Source: Chaetoderma sp. LZ-2023a
Taxonomy: Eukaryota; Mollusca; Caudofoveata; Chaetodermatida; Chaetodermatidae
Direction of reading: 5' to 3'
Assembly (NCBI GenBank): GCA_034401795.1
Contig: CM067369.1
Coordinates: forward strand, 184,213,881 to 184,277,880
Length of the DNA: 64,000 nucleotides
The stretch's first letter is position 1. Each line of letters starts with the position of its first letter. The notes below the pieces were generated by a model that was not told the origin of the DNA, made no database searches, and saw only the letters and a program-made list of their open reading frames with translations. The translations under genes and the position numbers were made by a program. Of the stretch, positions 47,580-61,512 are shown piece by piece.

Positions 47580-48157
47580 GGTGATTTTACCCTGCACTGC
47601 AGAGTGTCGCGGTGGGTCTTTATCTAACCTGGTCATATTACCCCGGCCTAGCGTCTTACCTAGTTTAGAAATTTCAGGTAAGTTCTAGCGAGGTCTTTTG
47701 AGCGGATTTGAACCCCAGTCTGCAGCCTGGGAATCCTATGTCTAGTGAGTGACCCAACGCAACACTACTAAAATCTCGCCTCTTAGTAATCTTATCTCTG
47801 AGCGTGAGTATTGCGACGCTTATCAGTCTGATGTCACTTCGAGATAACACAGTAACAACAATACATAACTTATCAGCTATAATTACTAATGCATACATGG
47901 CCGAGGTCGTTAAGGCACGAGATCCTTGTTTTGTGTTTATTATTAAACTTAAAATCACAGGTTCAAATCTCGCTATTACCATTTGTGGATAACTCGGACA
48001 TTTCTGGTCTGATTTTAAAATGGTAAACAGTTTAAATGGTGCCAAGAACGGCAAGAATGAAGTGATTTCTCAGTACAATATAAGCATACACTCTTACTGA
48101 CATGTGGATCTGACGCATGCGCATGCGTGCTACGCGTTAGTAGTGTCGGGGTCAAAA
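47389..48157. other. Polinton left subterminal region with (GT)n
   Basis: Non-coding, with a (GT)n microsatellite at 47541-47580. A second copy of the sequence that follows the left terminus (ATACCACCTCCCT and CAACTGGATTTCCATTTAGA) lies at about 48158-48198. Confidence 0.7.
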
Positions 48158-48298
48158 GGATACCACCTCCCTCAACTGGATTTCCATTTAGAGAAATGAG
48201 TAGGGGCTGAATGCCCATTTAAAGACAAGCCTCCACAGTGATATGCACCACTGATCGCCATCAACCACAGGGCCGGCCTCTCTCTATTCTGTGTAGGC

Positions 48299-49602
48299 TC
48301 AGACAAACACGTAGTCTCTGCCAGAGTCGCATCGGCATGATGGGACCACCCATAGGGGCTTCCATCTACCTTGACAACGCTGACCTGGGAGGAGGCTAAA
48401 GTAATTAACATTTGAACCATGGCAGACTCTGGCATGTTCACATGTTATACAGAGAATCTGGTGCTGAGCAGGGGTCTCCAGCAGACAACAACGGCCTACC
48501 CTCTCCACCCCATAGAAGTGGCAGACAGACTCGACCTCTTTACGTGGGTGAAAGCAGTCGTAAATGTTTCTCCGCAAGGGGTCAACCCAAGGATTGTACT
48601 GGGGGTCATCCCGGAAGTGGGCCCACTTCGCATCCAATATCATGGCAGTCTCAGCGCCCGGTACCACTGCTGTAGACGCCAGCACGAGCAGTATGATGAG
48701 AATCATGGCTATATATGAAGAGTTAAACTGAACAGAGAGAACCCCTCGAGAAATATCTGTGCCAGATCGAGCCCTGTTCCATCCAGATCGATAGTGATCT
48801 TCATCCCCTCAGGGGCAGGGGCTAGCTGCTTCACTCTGCCGCTGGCTAAGAAACATAGCTCTAGGACTATATGAGTCGTTTGTGGGCTAGTGAGTCCGAC
48901 TCACTGAAGCAGTTTAACAGCACCCTTGACTTTGGAGACATGTGACACACCATCTACCCATAGGGTGCCCTCCTGGAGGTTAACAACTTCTTCTGGTCCA
49001 TCGAATGGACGAGGCAGCAGGAGCTTTCCACCTGTAGCCCCAATCCGGTGACCCACCCTCGTCAGGGAGACACCTTCACCTATGTAGGTGAGGAAGGATG
49101 ATCCCCGATTGTAGAGCTTTCGAACTGTCCCATCCTTTTTCACAACAGTGGAGAGGGGAGTAACCTCCATGTCAATGACTGCGGGAGGCCTATATAGGGG
49201 CAACCATGTTTGCCAGTCAACCCCAGGTCCAGCACGGTACCACACTTCATTCTTCTCAAATATGAACTGCAGGTGTTTTGCCATGGTCAATAGCAGGCCA
49301 TCCTGGGCCATCGGCAGGGCACCGCTCGAATAGGGTTTGACCAGATTAAAGCTGAGGGCGTTATTTAGGGTGTTGATGTCTGCCACCTCTGTATCCAAGA
49401 GCTCAATCAACGGCTCGAGGATGTACTTCCTCTTCGGGAATTCGTACCGAAACACGATCTTGTGGCCATCTATGTTGCGACCCAGGCGCTCCTTCGTCAC
49501 ATCCTTGAGGTCTGTGAGCAGCCCCCACCCCATCACCACCAATGGGGTGGAGGGAGATTGCCTTTGAGCTTGCTTCGTACTGTAGGGTGAATGACTTGCC
49601 AT
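48299..49602 (-). other. Polinton: unassigned minus-strand genes
   Basis: Two regions (48299-48706 and 48901-49602) with codon use like the other Polinton genes. The second, 233 residues, has no motif I recognise. Fossil. Confidence 0.5.
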
Positions 49603-50099
49603 CGCTCTCTTCTACCTTGGCAGCATCAACTGCGTACACATCTGCCAGGTCTGCAAGACCAGTCGAGTGAGCAAATATGGGTTCCATAGCACGCTACAGA
49701 AGGGTTTAAACAGGAGATATAACCATGCCAATTGTCCGACTGCTGCTCTCCGGTGGTGAGAACGTAATCTCACCCTCCCTAGAGGGGAGACGGGTGGGGA
49801 CAGTACCGTATAGAATGGGTCCTCTTGGTGGTGCCCCAGTGGGGCACAACATACATACACGCCGATGTACTACATCAACCTCCGGGCAGTGCACACAGCA
49901 GCTCACTAGTAGAAGCCGGCCGGGACATGATAGAGTATATCCCATGTGCCAACAGCAACCTATGGAAAGCTATCAGTCCTAGCCTGTTCACACCTGTAAA
50001 TCACCTGTTTGACAGCCCCTCCATTAACATATATGCCAACACGGATGGGATATCGGACGCCCATTTAGAGTTTACACTCTTATTACTCATTGACCTGAC

Positions 50100-52600
50100 A
50101 TGATATCATACCAGCATTATCTGACCTTGGTCGAGATGATGAAGAAAGATGTTCGCTCCTTCATGACCCCTGCACAGATAAAGGCCTTAAACGAACAGAG
50201 GCTCACACTGCAACAAGAAGGAGAGCGACTACAGCGAGAGAACTGGTATCAACAGAACGCAAGCCTTGCAAGGAGGCGAAGGAACAGTGAAAATTTCGGA
50301 TACTGGCAGGCCCTCCTGGAGGAAAGTAAGCGGGACGCAGGAGTCTTGACAGACGATGATGATCTAGATGTCTTCACAGACGAGGATGAGCCAAGTGGCT
50401 TCTCAGACGAGGATGTGCCAGATGTCATACAGTGGAAAGAGGAGATGGTGCAGAAGTGTAAGATCAAGAAAACCATCCAGGGCGCACCTACTATCTTGGT
50501 GATAAGGTGAAGTTCCAGATGTCATGTCTCAGAAAGCTACTGGCACCCAACATAGTGCTGGATGACCTCTGTCTAAGAGACGTCTGTCTCGAAACCAGCA
50601 AGCTGGCATGGTTCGCCAGGCTCTCCAAAATGAACCCTTCTATGACTCATGAGCAGATTCTGCAGGTGATGCAGGTTTAATCTCCAGGTACACTATGGCA
50701 AAATCAGAGTGGCGGAAGCAACCAGAAATATACCCCTCCCTGACGGCTGATGAGGGGGGTTACAGTACCTGGCTGGCGACTCCAGCAGATAGATACCATC
50801 AGACAGAATCTCGTCCGTGAGGCAGAAATGTACAGCAGAACGTGCAAGCAATATAAGAAGCCTACAACGTCCTTGCACGTACAACCACTGCTGTGGGTAT
50901 AATTGGAGCCAGTGCTAGGGTGGCAGCTGTGGTCACTCTCGCTACAGGGGTGGGGGCCATCGTCGCCATCCCGCTGGGTGGCATGGCACTAGCTGCCACT
51001 GTTTTGGCCACAGGCTTGGGGGTGGGGCAGCGGCAGATCACAAGGATGGTGGAGAAGCATGCTAAGTATGTGGCACTGGCACAGAGTATGCTACGGACTA
51101 TCGACGAGTCTGTCAGCAAAGCTCTCGAGGATGGCCAGGTCACCGATGAAGAGTACCACCATATATTGAAGGTCCAAGCCCTGTACAGCACAGAGAAACC
51201 TAAAGTGCGACAGCAATACCTCAAAAGCTCCTGCGGGCGGGTTGATATGGAGGAGTTAAAAAAAGAGGTGTTACGGCGAGGTCGCCTTGCTGGTCTCTGG
51301 AGTTGAGACGACTACAAATATTGTGCTGCGGTAGCTTTAAGAACACCAATATAGATGAACTGAACCTCACGACAGTCATCCAGAGCTAACCACCCCTCCT
51401 GGGTACACCTTTGACGGGTCTGAGAGGCCTACTGGATGATATACCAGAGCTAACATCACAGTGAATGGACGCTCCTGAACCAGCTTCTCCATCAACACAC
51501 AACCGCTGACCAACCGCCCCATCACCATCAAGGATGTGAAGCAAGCTCATACTTGGATGGCTGCTCCAAACCTCTCATAATGGAATCAGCAGTTGAACTT
51601 TACCGTGTGGTGTGCCACGGCAGGATGTGGAGTAAGTTCCACCCTGCTTCACTCCTATTCTGGTACTCCTGAAGCTGTGCTCATTGCCAGCTGTCTCAGA
51701 TTCCATGTGTACTTCATGGTGCAACGAATCCTCCATGGGCTGGGTGCAAGCCTCCCTGATACAAACACCTTCGACCCAAAGCTCAACAGTCATAGCGTCT
51801 CAGTGGCCAGCAGACTACAGAGACAGTTCAGCGCTCACCCTGACTATCGGCGGCATCGTGGTGACAACAGCGGTCTAGTGGTTATGTACGGTGACCCGAG
51901 ACGTGATTATGTAGGCCATCGGAAGACAGCGACATTCTCGTTTGGTCCAGACTCTGACCCTGGAGCGCTGGTGCAAAATATGCACATCACTGGCTTGCGG
52001 CAGGACTGTCCAGATGTGTGGAAGTACTTTGTCCCACACACCACCTCAGGCCTCACATGAGCAGGGATCATTCGAATCAACCAGTCCCTGGAAGCACTGT
52101 GCTACTGTCTCCTTATGGCACAGACCCAGCTGCGGCATTCCACAGATGGTGTCAGCGGAGCAGAGGTCCAGGCCATGTTCATCAGTCTCATTGAGGATAG
52201 GATCATCGTGGCAGACCCCAGTAATCTTATTGCTATGTTCCAGCAGGGGTTGCAGAAGGCCCGTCGCAAGCTTGACTTTGCTATTTCGCCACACCTACAG
52301 TTGATTCAGAGCAACATGATCGTCAACATTGGGGACCTCCAACTCAGGGGTTATAACAACATGATAGTCGAGCGGAGTTCCCCCGGTGTCCACTTTGGCT
52401 TCAACACTGCCATCAACGCACCTACGCATAGTACGAGCCATACAGGCATTCCGACCCTGACACTGCAGCCAGTCGACATGGTGGCTCCAGGCACCCCGAC
52501 ACTGCAGCCAGTCGACACGACACCGCTTCCCATGTTAGCTCTACGTGTGGTGTCAGGCCTAGCTATTGTGGCGCTCGAGATCAGCCTACTCCGCCGCTAG
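50100..52600 (+). other. Polinton: unassigned plus-strand genes
   Basis: Three regions. 50100-50510 has a coiled-coil-like, Glu/Asp-rich C-terminus. 50893-51306 has Gly/Ala-rich hydrophobic stretches near its start that may cross a membrane. 51593-52600 may be a structural protein. None has a diagnostic motif. Fossil. Confidence 0.45.
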
Positions 52601-53635
52601 CACATCAGCTATAAGACTATCCTGACTCTCTACAGTAGCAGTGGGGACCACGGTGAGACACTGAACCAGCTTGGCATGCCCTACAGCCCCTATACCCGCT
52701 GCCAACATGCACATCCAAGGGCTGGAGAGTGTGGCAGCGCATCTTTTTTCCAGCTTGTAGTATCGCAGAGCCTTGTTCAGCTCTGAGTCCAGTGATGCAA
52801 TGGCGGTCTGCAACTGCTGGAACACATCTGACAGATACTCCCGATCCTTGTAGAAACCTTTAGCTCACAGGAGCTGCTCAACGATACTCCCGCCCATGAC
52901 ATGGTATTCGAGGAAGCAGATTTGTCGCTTGCCAAACCCTAGATAGAGCTTCACAGCTGTCAGCTCCTCTGTCAGCTTAGCACTGGAGAGCTGAGCGAGC
53001 TCATTTGGTGTCTTCTTCTTGTAGTCCTTCAACTCCCTCCGGAAGACATCATAGTACTTCTCGCATAGCGTGAGCCCGGACATGTTTAAGATGTCCCAAT
53101 AGAGAGATGAATATTCCTGAGTACGAATCTGGCCACCTGGCAGACGCAGACTGGGAAGATCTTATTAGCTCTCTCGACAGGGGACGCAGACGTTTACCCG
53201 TGTTGTATACTCAGTGCTTAAACAATGACGTCAACAGTACAGATCGTGAAGCAACTGCCCAAGAGCCAGGCGAGTCATCAGAAGGTGGAGAACCTGCAGC
53301 GAACCAAGACACAGAAGATACTGACCCAAGCAAAACCGCTGCCAGTCCATGTCGCCAGTAACTTGTCGGCGAATGTGGCCGCGGTGAAGATGACAGGTGG
53401 AAATGAGGTTCTTCCTGCCGCCACTGTGGCTGTCCTCGCTACAGTGGTGAGTGGGGTGGCCGGGTACTGTCTCAGAATAACTCACCCCATCCCAAAGATC
53501 GGCCTCAGTGGTGCCTCCTACACTGTTGCTGCCAAGATCATGGGTGAAAATGTTACACTAATGGAGGCCGTGGTTCTAGGGCTAGCAACGAGTGCAATGG
53601 CTGAGATCATCGTCGCCTACGTTGAACCCCTCTGA
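52586..53635. other. Polinton: unassigned genes on both strands
   Basis: Minus-strand regions at 52586-53083 and plus-strand regions at 53107-53635, the latter with a hydrophobic C-terminal half. Function unknown. Fossil. Confidence 0.4.
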
Positions 53636-53890
53636 ATAGTGAGAGATGGATCACAAGACCCTTGCAACATATGAAGCATGGTGTGCTGGAGGGCGGTGTG
53701 TAGCCCATAGTTGAGCACGCGGACTGAGGATCACCAATGCACAGGAATGGTGGACCGCCCACAAGGCGTGCCCCTGCAGAGAGGGCCAGTACCCTGAGCA
53801 CTGCTACCTATTCCCGTGGCTGACTGCGTGGTCCTCCTATGCCCACCTATTTCACTGGGGGTATGACTAGTAGGTTTAAGTCGTCTGTAT

Positions 53891-54403
53891 ATGACTATGT
53901 CTCCGTCACTCACAGACCTAGAAAGCAAAGAGCTAGGCGATCTTGCTCACTTGGGCGAGGCACACCTAGGTTCAGAGGACACTGTTGCCCCTATATCCTA
54001 TCTAGACATTGATGAGAAGGGAGACCCGTGGGAGATCCGTGGTACCATCCCAGCCCAAGATCTCATTGGGAACACTGATACGGTAGGACAATCGGCCATT
54101 AAGAAGGCCAAGACTGTATACAAGGGAATGGGCATCATGGAGAGGGCGACGATGGTCGGTGTGCTCGGAGTCGATGAGGCTGGAACCATCAAGGTTATGG
54201 CTGAGTCCTATGCACAGGACCTGGTTAAGGATCTCCTGAAACCACGAAGCTCATTCCGACAGGATGGAGAGAATCTCAAGATAGGCACCCTCGGCCTGAG
54301 CCATATCACTGTCGACGGCCAAACAGGTGCTACCGCCAGCCTCTGGCTGCCAGACGTGAAGAAGTCAGGGTTCTTTGGTTTGCTGTTTAAGACCACAGGA
54401 TAG
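53891..54403 (+). other. Polinton: unassigned 170-residue protein region
   Basis: Open region just upstream of the ATPase, acidic N-terminus and Gly/Val-rich middle. No recognised motif. It lies in the block of structural and packaging genes. Fossil. Confidence 0.45.
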
Positions 54404-54661
54404 TCATGGCTTCCCGTGCATGTATCATACAGATACTGGACGTACTAGACACTGTGGGTGCTGATACAGGCCCTCTACGCTATCTTCTCAGCTGCTGCTG
54501 GGACTTCATGTATGACACCTCCATCGCATCCTTCATATCCGCCGGAGGTGCAGGGTTCCCCGCTCTGCAGACGAAAGAGCTGGTGCAGGAACTACTGCCG
54601 TTTAGTCTCCCAGATATAGACGAGGCTACCGCCGACCAAGTACTAACCATCCTCCGCACGC

Positions 54662-55324
54662 ATGTCTGTACCATTCAACAGTAGGCCGGCCAATGCTGGC
54701 CAGGTGGTGCTGATCATTGCCCCATCAGGACACGGGGAAAACATCTTGCTGCGGGCTCTCATGGCCGAATATCTACACTCTCAATACATCCTTCTGGTGT
54801 CGGACTCCGCCGCTGAGGTGGTTGACAGTAATGATCAATGGTACAATGGCCCAATCACCAAGACGCAGAACCAGCAAGCACTGATGGAGAAGCTTCTGGC
54901 AGCCCGACTGACAGAACAACTTGTTCTAGTTATCGATGACCCTGCAATGGAACAGAAGACAGTCACCTACCTCAGCAACATCACCAGGTCCATCCGGCAC
55001 ACAAAGATAACTGTCTTCATCATCTTTCAGAAGTACACCCACGACATCTCACCAGACATCCGCCACAATGCCCGGTTGCTATACTTCAGCTCCAAGTGTG
55101 GACGTGCCCTGCTCGAGACCATATACGACAGCCTAACTCTCAAGGAGACCAAAGGGGACTTTATCACAGGTGTACAGAGGGCAACTGAGCTGTACCGCTT
55201 CATCTTCAGCAACAAGGAGACAGGTGAGCTGTCACACTTCAAGCCATCTCTGGAAAAGGTGCAGACCTTCACCTACAAGCTGAATCCAGCCAGGAAACTA
55301 GCCTGCTCTACGTGTAATCACTGA
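54662..55324 (+). other. Polinton: FtsK/HerA-type packaging ATPase region
   Basis: Has a P-loop-like IIAPSGHGEN near residue 20 and a Walker B-like LVLVIDD near residue 95, followed by a conserved YLSNITRSIRHTKITVFII stretch. This size and layout match the genome-packaging ATPase of Polintons and their virus relatives. Fossil. Confidence 0.75.
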
Positions 55325-55440
55325 CAGACTGTCGCAGCTGCGGCAATTTTTTTCATTCATCATACTGCACGATCTCCGTTACTTCGTCCGTGGTCTCTGC
55401 TACTTCGTCAGATGCTTGAGGAACTTCGCTTAAACTCTAC

Positions 55441-55821
55441 CTACTGATGGTCAGAGTCTAGGGCTCTCTTGTTCTGGAACTTCTCATGGAAGATCCACTT
55501 TGTCCATGCACGATGAGCATCTGACTTACGAGTGGATTTGATGAGGTAGTCCTGGTAGTTATCTGGGAATTTCAGAAATGCTGCCAGATCACTGGCCAAT
55601 CTCCTGCGCCCTTCTTCGTTGAAGATGTGCTCAACAGCCTCCTTGCGGCCAACAGTGAACCCCTCCTGAGTACCTTCTGCATGACCGGTGTCATGGCTCT
55701 CCACTGCAGTGGCACTGACCTCCTCCCTAAAGTAGTTATTTGCTCCAGAATGGAGGCTATCCAGCATATCTTTCTCTTCCTGGCTATGGAGGCTAAATAC
55801 GGCAGACCACTTCCCGACCAT
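55441..55821 (-). other. Polinton: unassigned minus-strand gene
   Basis: A 126-residue region without recognised motif, between the ATPase and capsid regions. Fossil. Confidence 0.35.
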
Positions 55822-56036
55822 TAGTAGATCTTTGGGGTCGACCCTCGCCTTTTGGAGAGCTGGAATAACAGGACTGTTGGTTTGGGCCAGAGAAGGTAGG
55901 TCGAGTGTCCTGCCCTGGGTGCTTTCAAACTTCTGGTAGAGTATCCGAGTCAGGAGTTCTTTTGTACTACAAGCTGGTGCTCCTTCCTCTATGGTGGCCA
56001 GTATCTCCGCATCAGATGGAGGTGTGACCTTGGCTC

Positions 56037-57330
56037 GTGGATAATGTTGATGTCAGGAAGCAGTCCTCGGACCCTGTCACAGTGGGACAGTGCACACCAT
56101 GGCTGTCGTGCCGACTTGTCCTGCTGCCTATAGACAATCTGCTGGAGATCTTTACTAAACATGGCAGCCGTTTAACCCCTCTATATCCCCAGACCTTAAA
56201 CATGCTGCAGTATGTGCAACATCCAGATGGGGCCATTGAACCTGCCACATCGCACCGCACTGATCCTCGAAAGGACTGCCTGATGATCATTCGACCCAGT
56301 ATACACGATGAGAACCCGTTGTCCACTGCTGGGAAGTACATTGACTTTGCCATCTCGGCACAGATCCACGAGATCAAGAGCATGACACTCGAGTTCAAGC
56401 TTCAGAGCACAATAGAACAGACGGTAGAGCTCCCGCAGGTTCTGAACAGGTCGGAGATCGTGCAGAGCAACACCACCGTGGACACCACCTATGTGAACGA
56501 TGAGTACCGAGTCCTAGGTCCACTGGCTCGTGGCCCAGCCTTCTATGCGAAGGGAAAGGGATACTAAGCTGTCGGGTGCAATGAGGGGTTCACAGAATTC
56601 GAACTACAGGCAGGTGTCAAGAAGCCCGTGGAAGTTCCACTCTTAACCCTCCTCGAGAACACACACGTGAATCCGGCTGCCATGCAGGATAGGCTCTTAC
56701 TCCGGGTGTACACTGAGAAGCTCGCAGATGCGACGATGAATGCTCCAAGACTTCATGTCTGGCATGACGAGAATGATCAGGAGCTGAAGCAAACGGGTTC
56801 CAATCAGCAGATCGTGCATGTGGAGCGAGAACACCAGCAGGTCCAAGCCACAGCTAACCAATGGGTAGAGCTGACATTGCATCGTGGTGCATCAGACTGT
56901 GTCGCTGTTGCGGTCCTGGTTCAGAAGGGAGGAGCCATCCAGCATGTGGATAAGCTAGACGACTTCAAGCTTGTGGTTGCTGGGACCAATGTTCTTGGCG
57001 AGGTATGCAAGCTGGCTGATTGCCAACTCTACAGACAGAACACTAAGTCATATGCACTTCTGCGCCTAACCAGTGGAAGCGACGACCTCGAGTCGGCACT
57101 CGAGGGCCGTCACCACCTCTGGGGCAGGAACATCCCACCTAATCAGGGCAACCAGCTCAGCTTCAACATCGGAAACCTCATATCTGGGACTCGCTCATTA
57201 AGTGTGATGGTACTTTACTTTGGCTATGCTAAGGTATGCGTGTCGAACACATCAGGTATTCAGCTTGAGCATGCGTGGAGCACGACTTCTGTCATCACAG
57301 CTGCAGCTGCCACCACTACTATAAGCTCTG
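56037..57330 (+). other. Polinton: capsid-protein region
   Basis: Located between the ATPase and integrase. It is rich in beta-prone segments (LLLRVYTEKL, WVELTLHRGA, LSVMVLYFGY) as expected for the jelly-roll capsid protein. The assignment rests on position and general character, not on a diagnostic motif. Fossil. Confidence 0.5.
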
Positions 57331-57429
57331 CTTGTCGATGCCTCATGGTCGAGTGTTTACAGTCTACCCAGGCCGTGCATGACAGGATGGGAGTGGACGT
57401 CAGTGATGAAATCTGGGAGTTTATCAACC

Positions 57430-58110
57430 GTCTTTCTTGAGGAACTCTACTATCAGCCTGAGGGATATTACCGTGAGCCCCCTCAACTACTCGAGGCTGC
57501 ATGTCGCAAGGGCCACAACTTCACATTGGAGACAGTTAGCCAGTGGCTCAGCTGCCAGGCGATGTGGCAGATATATAGACCTCGTCCATGGCACATCAGG
57601 CATGCCCATTTCGAGGAAACTGTCCCGAACAGAGTTCACCAGGCAGATGTTCTATTTCTTCCACATGACTCGGTTGGTCGTAAGACCTACAAGTATGCCC
57701 TCACCATCGTCGATGTCACCAGCAGGTACAAGGTGGCAGTACCGCTCACAGACAAGTCAGCTGTCCAGGTGGCCCAGACATTCCAGGGTGTCTACGAGGC
57801 TTCGGAAAATCCCCTCCAGTGGCCGGAATTGTTGCAGGTGGATGAGGGTAAGGAGTTCAGAGGGGAGACTGCAGCCCTCATGCGGAAACACAGTGTGGCA
57901 GTTAGGCGAGGCGAGGTAGGGCATCACCATGCCCAGGCTATCGTTGAGCGGAGGAATCAGACACTGGCAGAGAGACTGTTACCACCTCAATATGCCCAGG
58001 AAATAGCCGCGCCAAGTGAATGTTCTAGAGTATGGGTGAGAGGGCTGCCTGCTGTGGTGGAGAGATCCAATGCCGCGGTTACTAGGCTAATCATGAAGAA
58101 ACGGTAGAGG
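57430..58110 (+). other. Polinton: retroviral-type integrase region
   Basis: Catalytic core recognisable by VHQADVLFL (Asp), YALTIVDVTSRY, LLQVDEGKEF (Asp) and AQAIVERRNQTLAE (Glu): the D,D-35-E integrase that Polintons share with LTR elements. Sequence downstream to about 58380 resembles its C-terminal tail (VEVEGRPTLYYLACPHGVPR). Fossil. Confidence 0.9.
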
Positions 58111-58363
58111 CTATCAGACACTCTGCTGGTCACAGCTCTAGAGGAGCGAACACGGGAGAAGAGTGCCTACCCTCTGATGCTCTGGTTCAGTACCTCTATG
58201 AGCCTGGTGAGCTGGAAGGTGGTCGACGGCGTGCAACAGATCCTAACTGGTCGATAGATGTTCACAGGCTTGACAGGTATGTGGAGGTGGAGGGGCGGCC
58301 TACACTGTACTACCTGGCATGCCCGCACGGAGTGCCTAGGCGACCATTTGTCATAGAAGAGCT

Positions 58364-61300
58364 TCAGCTAGTCCCTGAAGACACACAGCTACCACCCCCT
58401 AGGATGCTAACATGATACCCGATGGGCTCGGTATGGACCCCATCTGGTAGCACATGGCACTTATCATAGTAAGTGGCGAGTCCGAGTTTTTCCTGCGCAT
58501 ACGTCACCATACCCTGGTTGCGCATGCATACGCTTCGATTGATAGCTCTGTCCACCCCACCATGGAGGGCACTGTAGAACCTCTGCCAGGAGATGTAATT
58601 CTGCCGTGTAGACATTCCCTTGGTCAAGCATTTCACTTGCAAGTTTCTGCTGTTCCAGCAGTCTGTATTCTCCACGTTGTAGCACTTCGAGCAGAGAGCA
58701 ATACCATGAGTGCCTTCGAACTCGAGCTTGAACAACCCCAGAGTGCGGTTAGACCATTCGTCCCATGCCAACCAGTCCCGTTTGCAAGCCTCATACTCCC
58801 TTCGCATCACTGGGCGTATCACCTCATCGAGGTTGGAGCCTGCTATGGCGACATAGGCAGAATCGGTGTCCATCTGCAGGTACTTGAAGCTGTCACGAGC
58901 TATGTAGCGGTCGAGCAGCTTCGCCAGCTCATATACGGCTATACCAACCTGGAAGAGGCGACAAATGGTGATTTTAGCCTTACGGCTCTGCAATTCGTAG
59001 GAATCACCGATCTCCTCTAGATCCTCAAACCATGTGCTACGCAAGGCTCTGTCTACTGCTCACTCATTCTTAGTGAAGCTCATGTTGGTATGATTTTCCA
59101 GTGCCTCGATCAGCTTCCCATATCACTGTTGCCGAGAAGTTTGAAGAGATCCGCCAACAAGGCTTTACTTTTGTCAACATCCCCGGTACGACATGCCTCA
59201 GTAATAGAGTCTACAAACCATTCAAAAGGTTTCTGTGAGGTGTAGTCTATAGTGCGATAGATAGCAGTAATCTCTAACCCGTGGGCAAGGTACCACTTGA
59301 GAGTTGGTGCATACAATACCCTCTTCTTATCAGAGAGTGCACCAACGAGCTTGCTAGTTGTAGACTTTTGTCGACCTGTTTTATCAAGGTATGAAAGCAT
59401 CTCCGAAGGTATAGCCTGTTCTGGATCTCACGATTATAGAATATGGGAGACATCTTCTCGAGCTTTGGCCATAACACTTTAGGTACCTCAATGTCGACCT
59501 CAGCAAACCTGAACTAATGATCCGCTAGCAGATCCTGCTTAAAGCGTTCAATATCACTGCTTACACGCCCACCCCAATGTCGTACAGTTTCTTTACCACA
59601 CAGCATTGCTTGGGCCATAGTTGACAAATACAGAGCATTTGCATCATAACCAAGGAAACGTTGACATACTCGCTTACCTTGGCGAATTTGGGTAGCCCCA
59701 GACTCGTGATATCTCATGAACACAATGCTCGGATCCCCAACAACAGCACCCTTTAACATCTCATAAGCTTCCTTGCCTGGAGAGTAAAGGCTAATATCCG
59801 GCTCATGTTCAGCAGTACCACGAAGTAAATACTGAAGCGACACACGAGGAAGTGACACAGCATCCTTCAGAATGTCTATACCTCGTTCTGTGTGGAATTC
59901 TCTCATCTTCTCTAAGGCTTCAATGAACGGGCTAACATCCAAGTTGTTGTAATATCGCAACCAGTCAGCAAACGTCTTCTTCCCCAGATCTCTGAAGGTC
60001 TGCTTACAAGCTTTCCACTCTGACAACTCAAGAAGGTAACCACCTTTGAGCTTGGACCACCATGCAGGATAATCAGGTAGTCCAGGATAGTCAAGCTTCT
60101 CAGGTGAGTCGAACCATTCATAAGGTAACCAGCTCTTCTGTTGCATGCAAGCGCAGGCTTTGATCCATTTCTCGTAAGAAACCCATGGGCCGAGGTAGTT
60201 GATTACATCAATAAACCTCAGTTCAGGCATAATGAGGAACATTGTCTGGCTAGCCTTCTTGGCGACTTTTACCATTCCTTTGGACGAAGTAGTAAGTTCA
60301 TCCACGAAGTACTACTTGATGAGGTTCAGGTCGTACCACCCAGAGTTGAACCCGAGCACAGGCACCTGGTCACACCACTCATTGATAAGTCGCTGCTGTC
60401 GTTTTGGTAACTTGTTCAAGTCTGCAGGTAGATACTGTGACTGAACCCTTCCACGGATCGTGGAGGCTCGTAGTTGGATCTCCTGCATGAACTCTGAGAT
60501 CAGCACTTTGGTGTTAGCATTGCAGAGGTGAGTTGGCGAGCTCGCGCTACCATCTAAGGAGCAGCTGACTGACACTGAGATTGGTATGTGGGCACTCTCG
60601 ATCGTGAGACTCTCTGTAGGGTGGGTCTTGATCTCATCTAGAAGGGCTTCAAAGTCATAGACAATTAAAGTGTGGGTATGGTACTGTCCGCACAGGGGTG
60701 TGGACGCTTGGACAGCATTTTATACAGTACTCCCACTGTACCACAAGTGTGCATCCAGATGCTCTCAGTTTCTCATCTCTCGCAACCATCTTGTGGTATT
60801 TTGATCAGCATCCTCACCTCGCTGGTGTTGTGAACATCCATGCCAGTGACAGCCATGAAACTGGTATACTGTGTCAGTTGTCAGATCATAACCATCTACG
60901 GGAGTCCCCTCGATCCAACGCTCACCACCGTGACCACACTTTGCGTGGTGTATATGAATTCCACAGTTTCTTGACTCATATTCAATCCAACGAGTAGCCG
61001 CGGAACTGGCCGGTTGGTATGGATAGAAGGCCTTCCCGTATGGTGACTGCGGTGCCACTACCTTCTCCCCAGGGCAATCAATGGTCGTTTTTTCCCCTCT
61101 ACAGGGGTCAGCATGGCGATGGAGATTACATGCTTGGGGTGAACTGCTGTTGACAGTGCCCACAGCTGAAAGTCTGGGCCAACTTGGAGATGTCCTTAAT
61201 GAAGAAGGCGTGGTGGTCATATACTCCAATGGTCATGACACTCGGATAGTGAGCAGGTTTCTTGGTCAGATGTCAGATGCCCTCTTCAGTGGGCTCATAA

Positions 61301-61512
61301 ACACGAATCGTAAATAACTCTACCTTGTCCAGCTGGTTTAGGGACGTCTTTAGTACGTCAGCCACAGGCCTGTCCAGGCCATAGAACTGTTTAACAAGCT
61401 CTCGTGCAGGAGCTGTACTTCTATAAGCTCTTGCACCCTGCTGGACTGCTAGACATCTCCAGAGGCACATGTATCTTTGTAGGTATCGAGTGCCACCATT
61501 CCCTTCCTCCAT
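58364..61512 (-). other. Polinton: protein-primed family B DNA polymerase region
   Basis: Palm motifs include FLGYDANALYLSTM (DxxxLY) and KYLQMDTDSAYV (DTDS). Further upstream YQFHGCHWHGC, a phrase typical of Polinton-type polymerases, is seen near 60830. It runs opposite to the integrase, the usual Polinton layout. Fossil. Confidence 0.9.
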